Shown: positions 43,312 to 45,677 of the stretch, piece after piece
Layout: the number at the start of each line of letters is the position of its first letter
Numbering within the stretch: position 1 is the first letter of the stretch
Assembly: GCA_937904325.1 (NCBI GenBank)
Contig: CALGTK010000083.1
Location: forward strand, 1 to 45,677
Length of the DNA stretch: 45,677 nucleotides
DNA from: an uncultured Planctomyces sp.
Lineage (GTDB): Bacteria > Planctomycetota > Planctomycetia > Planctomycetales > Planctomycetaceae
Direction of reading: 5' to 3'
Translations under genes and position numbers: made by a program
The notes under the pieces: model-generated
The model's input: the letters and a program-made list of their open reading frames with translations, nothing else
The model's database searches: none
What the model was told of the DNA's origin: nothing

Positions 43312-44196
43312 TTATTTCTTCGACTCTTCGGGCTTTGTTCCAAACTTTATTCGCCACTCTTTCAGCTTTGTCTGAGCTGTGGCCGTTCCATAATTCGACA
43401 GCTTTCCGGAGTCGACAACGGTTGTCGTGATCCTGCCTAGCTCCTTACGAGCTGTTTCGTTCCCGGCGACATATTCTTCCAGCTCTTTCGCGGCCTTCTC
43501 AACTTCATCCTTGTTAGCCTCTTTGTTGATGACTGACCGAAGCAACGATGTCAGTTTCGGATCGGTTTTTCTCGCCGGAGACTTCTTCTGATTCTGCCCG
43601 CGGTAACGTGGCCCAGCCAATTCTTCAATACTCGGAATTTTGCCGCCACCGGTGACACCAGCGATTGCTTTCAAAATCTTCGGCCCATCCGCCTGGATGC
43701 TGGGTTGAACAATCGCGAAGTTTGCCGTCACTTTACCTTCGTTCGCGACAAGGATTGTCAGCGTCACATTGCGATTCAAACCGTAGGCTCCGGGACCGTC
43801 CGCCCCATCCTGCGAAATTCCATAAGCGACTCCTTCAGGGAAGTGCTTCTCGACACGCCGCATCCACGATTCAGTGCTTGTGGAATCATCTGTCAAGAAG
43901 ATCACTCCACTGTGTAAGCCAGTCTTCGTACGCGTCGCCGCGAACTTCATCGTTAGATTGGTCAGAGCAAATGCCGGTCTCGTTCGAGCATGGACGAACA
44001 CCAGCGCGACAGATTTTTTGTCCGCCTGTTTGATCAGGTCAAATTGTTTTCCAGCCAGGTCACGAAAGACTCCTTTCGCTTCAAACGGGACGAGTTTCTC
44101 TCCAATCTGCGGACCCGAGAAGACCGGGTCTCCGGCCTGGCAGAATTGCACATACAACAGAACTGTCGGGAGCGTAAGTAAAAACAATCGAGACAT
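43312..44196 (-). CDS. secreted thioredoxin-fold protein lacking the CxxC pair
   Basis: The product is 294 aa from the ATG at 44196, with GAGG eight bases upstream. A signal peptide ends near CQAG (about 22). The next 150 residues look like a thioredoxin or AhpC-like fold (PFEAKGVFRDLAGKQFDL, SVALVFVHARTRPAF, TLTILVANEGKVTANFAIVQPS), but the active-site position reads FVHARTRPAF and has no cysteine. The C-terminal 90 residues are basic and helical (LRSVINKEANKDEVEKAAKE). A redox role is therefore unlikely; binding or scaffolding is more likely. It is the first gene of the operon with the DUF1549/DUF1553 and DUF1501 genes. Confidence 0.82.
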   Translation of the reverse strand: MSRLFLLTLPTVLLYVQFCQAGDPVFSGPQIGEKLVPFEAKGVFRDLAGKQFDLIKQADKKSVALVFVHARTRPAFALTNLTMKFAATRTKTGLHSGVIFLTDDSTSTESWMRRVEKHFPEGVAYGISQDGADGPGAYGLNRNVTLTILVANEGKVTANFAIVQPSIQADGPKILKAIAGVTGGGKIPSIEELAGPRYRGQNQKKSPARKTDPKLTSLLRSVINKEANKDEVEKAAKELEEYVAGNETARKELGRITTTVVDSGKLSNYGTATAQTKLKEWRIKFGTKPEESKK

Positions 44197-44406
44197 TGAT
44201 GGCACCTCAGTTGTCGAGAACAGGGCTGATCAGGTAACCGAAGCATTGACTGTGACATCTGGCTTCCCGTTCGGCCAGTCGAATTCCGGATTTCGCTTCC
44301 GATTTTGCGGCAGTCAAGATAGCGTCCGAGCAGTGACCGTCTCCGAATACCGGCAGACTATAGCCTCTGTTCACTTCGACACTTCTACTTACCCCAGAAT
44401 AAGCAC

Positions 44407-45677
44407 ATGCCCAACACTTTTTCAGCATCAGGTAACAATGGTTCCGGTCCGGCATCCGCGTTTCGTACGGAAAGCTCGACGACGCACCACTCGATTGAGC
44501 TTGATGGTGAACCGCTCAACTACCGGGCAACGGCCGCATGGACGACGCTTCGGAAAATCCACAAACCGGTCGCCGAAGTCTTCCACACTTCGTACTTCGT
44601 CGACACGGATGACAACGTGAGTCGACCATTGACGTTTGTCTTCAATGGTGGCCCGGGTGCGGCGTCGGCGTTTCTTCACATGGGCGCCCTGGGGCCGCAA
44701 CGCGTGTCTTTCGGAGAGTCCGGAACCATCCCGCCGATGCCCGTCAAGGTTCTCGATAATCTGGAAAACTGGCTGCCATTCACTGACCTGGTTTTCATAG
44801 ATCCCGTAGGTACTGGATTCAGCCGGGCCCTGAAGGAAGATTCCACTCCTGATGGTTCCGCTAAAGCTGACAATCAGTCCGCTGGGCCAAGCGAAGATAC
44901 CGCCTTCTGGGATATCGATCGCGATCTCCATTCGTTGGGCGAGTTGATTTGCCGAATCCTGTCGCAGCAGCATCGGTGGACGTCGCCGCTGTTCATCGCC
45001 GGAGAAAGCTACGGCGGATTTCGAGTCGCTAAAATGACTCGAATGCTCCAGGAAAATTACGGCGTTGGACTCTGCGGAGCGCTTCTGATATCTCCCGCGA
45101 TCGAGTTCGAAGGCCTCTTCGGAACAGACTACAATCTTACGCATTGGATCGAAGTATTCCCTTCGCTTGTCGCCACCGCTCACCAGCACGGGCGGACGAA
45201 GAACGTGGTTGACGAAGAATCGCAGGATGAAATTGCGGCCCTGGCCGCTGACTTCGCGACTCAGCAACTAAGTCGGTGGCTTGCGTTGGGCGACGCTCTT
45301 CCCGAAGAGGACCGAACGGGAATCACCAAACGCATGGCAGAACTCACTGGTCTCTCGGAATCGTTCATTCAGAACGCAGGAGGACGAATCACGGCTCCGC
45401 AGTTTTGCCGGGAATTACTGAAAGATCAGAAGCGGGTGCTGGGCCTGTACGACGCGTCGCTTTCGACTGCCGACCCATTTCCCGATCGCGCGAATTTCGA
45501 AGGACCCGATCCATCGCTGTTGTCGATCGACCCTCTTTTTACCGCGGCGATCAACCAGCAATTGCGGTCGACACTGAAGGTTGATTCAGAACTCGACTAT
45601 CGACTGCTGTGTATGGAAGTTTTTGAAAAATGGAAACACGAAGCGGCCGAACACGTCTTCAAAACAGCAGTTGGGGC
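44407..45677 (+). CDS. serine carboxypeptidase (peptidase S10), C-terminus cut by window edge
   Basis: The frame is open from the ATG at 44407 to the window end (423 codons). The S10 features are PLTFVFNGGPGAASAF (75-90, oxyanion hole), TDLVFIDPVGTGFSRA (about 128-143) and the nucleophile elbow FIAGESYGGFR (196-206) with Ser201. The catalytic Asp and His should lie past the edge. There is no strong signal peptide at this start, although S10 enzymes of this type are often exported; the true start could differ. It is divergent from the thioredoxin-like operon across 210 bp. Frames on the other strand here are shadows. Confidence 0.9.
   Translation, partial: MPNTFSASGNNGSGPASAFRTESSTTHHSIELDGEPLNYRATAAWTTLRKIHKPVAEVFHTSYFVDTDDNVSRPLTFVFNGGPGAASAFLHMGALGPQRVSFGESGTIPPMPVKVLDNLENWLPFTDLVFIDPVGTGFSRALKEDSTPDGSAKADNQSAGPSEDTAFWDIDRDLHSLGELICRILSQQHRWTSPLFIAGESYGGFRVAKMTRMLQENYGVGLCGALLISPAIEFEGLFGTDYNLTHWIEVFPSLVATAHQHGRTKNVVDEESQDEIAALAADFATQQLSRWLALGDALPEEDRTGITKRMAELTGLSESFIQNAGGRITAPQFCRELLKDQKRVLGLYDASLSTADPFPDRANFEGPDPSLLSIDPLFTAAINQQLRSTLKVDSELDYRLLCMEVFEKWKHEAAEHVFKTAVG

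Noticed and set aside
44428-45267. 279-codon minus-strand open frame at the right end
   Set aside because: It is antisense to the S10 peptidase, whose GGPGA and GESYGG motifs are intact on the plus strand.

Overview
The window looks like the chromosome of a planctomycete (phylum Planctomycetota, order Planctomycetales by gene content). The evidence is two twin-arginine DUF1501 proteins, a DUF1549/DUF1553 cytochrome-type protein, a PVC-type membrane-bound dehydrogenase with a C-terminal CxxCH haem-binding domain, a PmoA-like (DUF6807) protein, and an elongation factor G of the mitochondrial-EFG1-like (spd) type. Genes are mostly single or in short operons, with long gaps between them. I saw no rRNA, tRNA, CRISPR array or intact insertion sequence.

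Left part (1-12 kb): a long DUF1501 protein; a secreted beta-barrel-like protein; a 970-bp gap with several perfect hairpins; fusA with a strong terminator; the PmoA-like protein; an isolated mraZ preceded by five pentamers at exact 10-bp spacing that look like its own operator; a GT4 glycosyltransferase; and a DUF1573 protein with its own terminator.

Middle (12-24.5 kb): the 1029-aa dehydrogenase/cytochrome protein; a small conserved-looking protein; a minus-strand cluster mtaB - STAS - tmk - MBL hydrolase, where tmk and the hydrolase overlap by ATGA; an unrecognised secreted 589-aa protein ending 1 bp from a convergent operon of alpha/beta hydrolase - HAD phosphatase - diacylglycerol-kinase-like enzyme.

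Right part (24.5-45.7 kb): a 1826-aa protein with a degenerate FHA domain, about 1350 residues of coiled coil and two C-terminal membrane helices; a dead Ser/Thr kinase fragment; Sua5/TsaC; a truncated-looking CSLREA/beta-helix surface protein; a TAXI-TRAP uptake pair (lipoprotein receptor plus fused permease) with a hairpin between the genes; an SGNH hydrolase plus gamma-glutamylcyclotransferase pair; a small membrane protein; a three-gene operon (thioredoxin-like protein without cysteines, DUF1549/DUF1553, DUF1501); and the start of a serine carboxypeptidase cut by the window edge.

The best candidates for new biology are the giant FHA coiled-coil membrane protein and the orphan autoregulated mraZ. 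Planctomycetes generally lack FtsZ, so a retained MraZ with an intact operator and a very large filament-like membrane protein both bear on how these cells organise division or their envelope. Those links are inference. All family names come from motifs read by eye; no database search was run.
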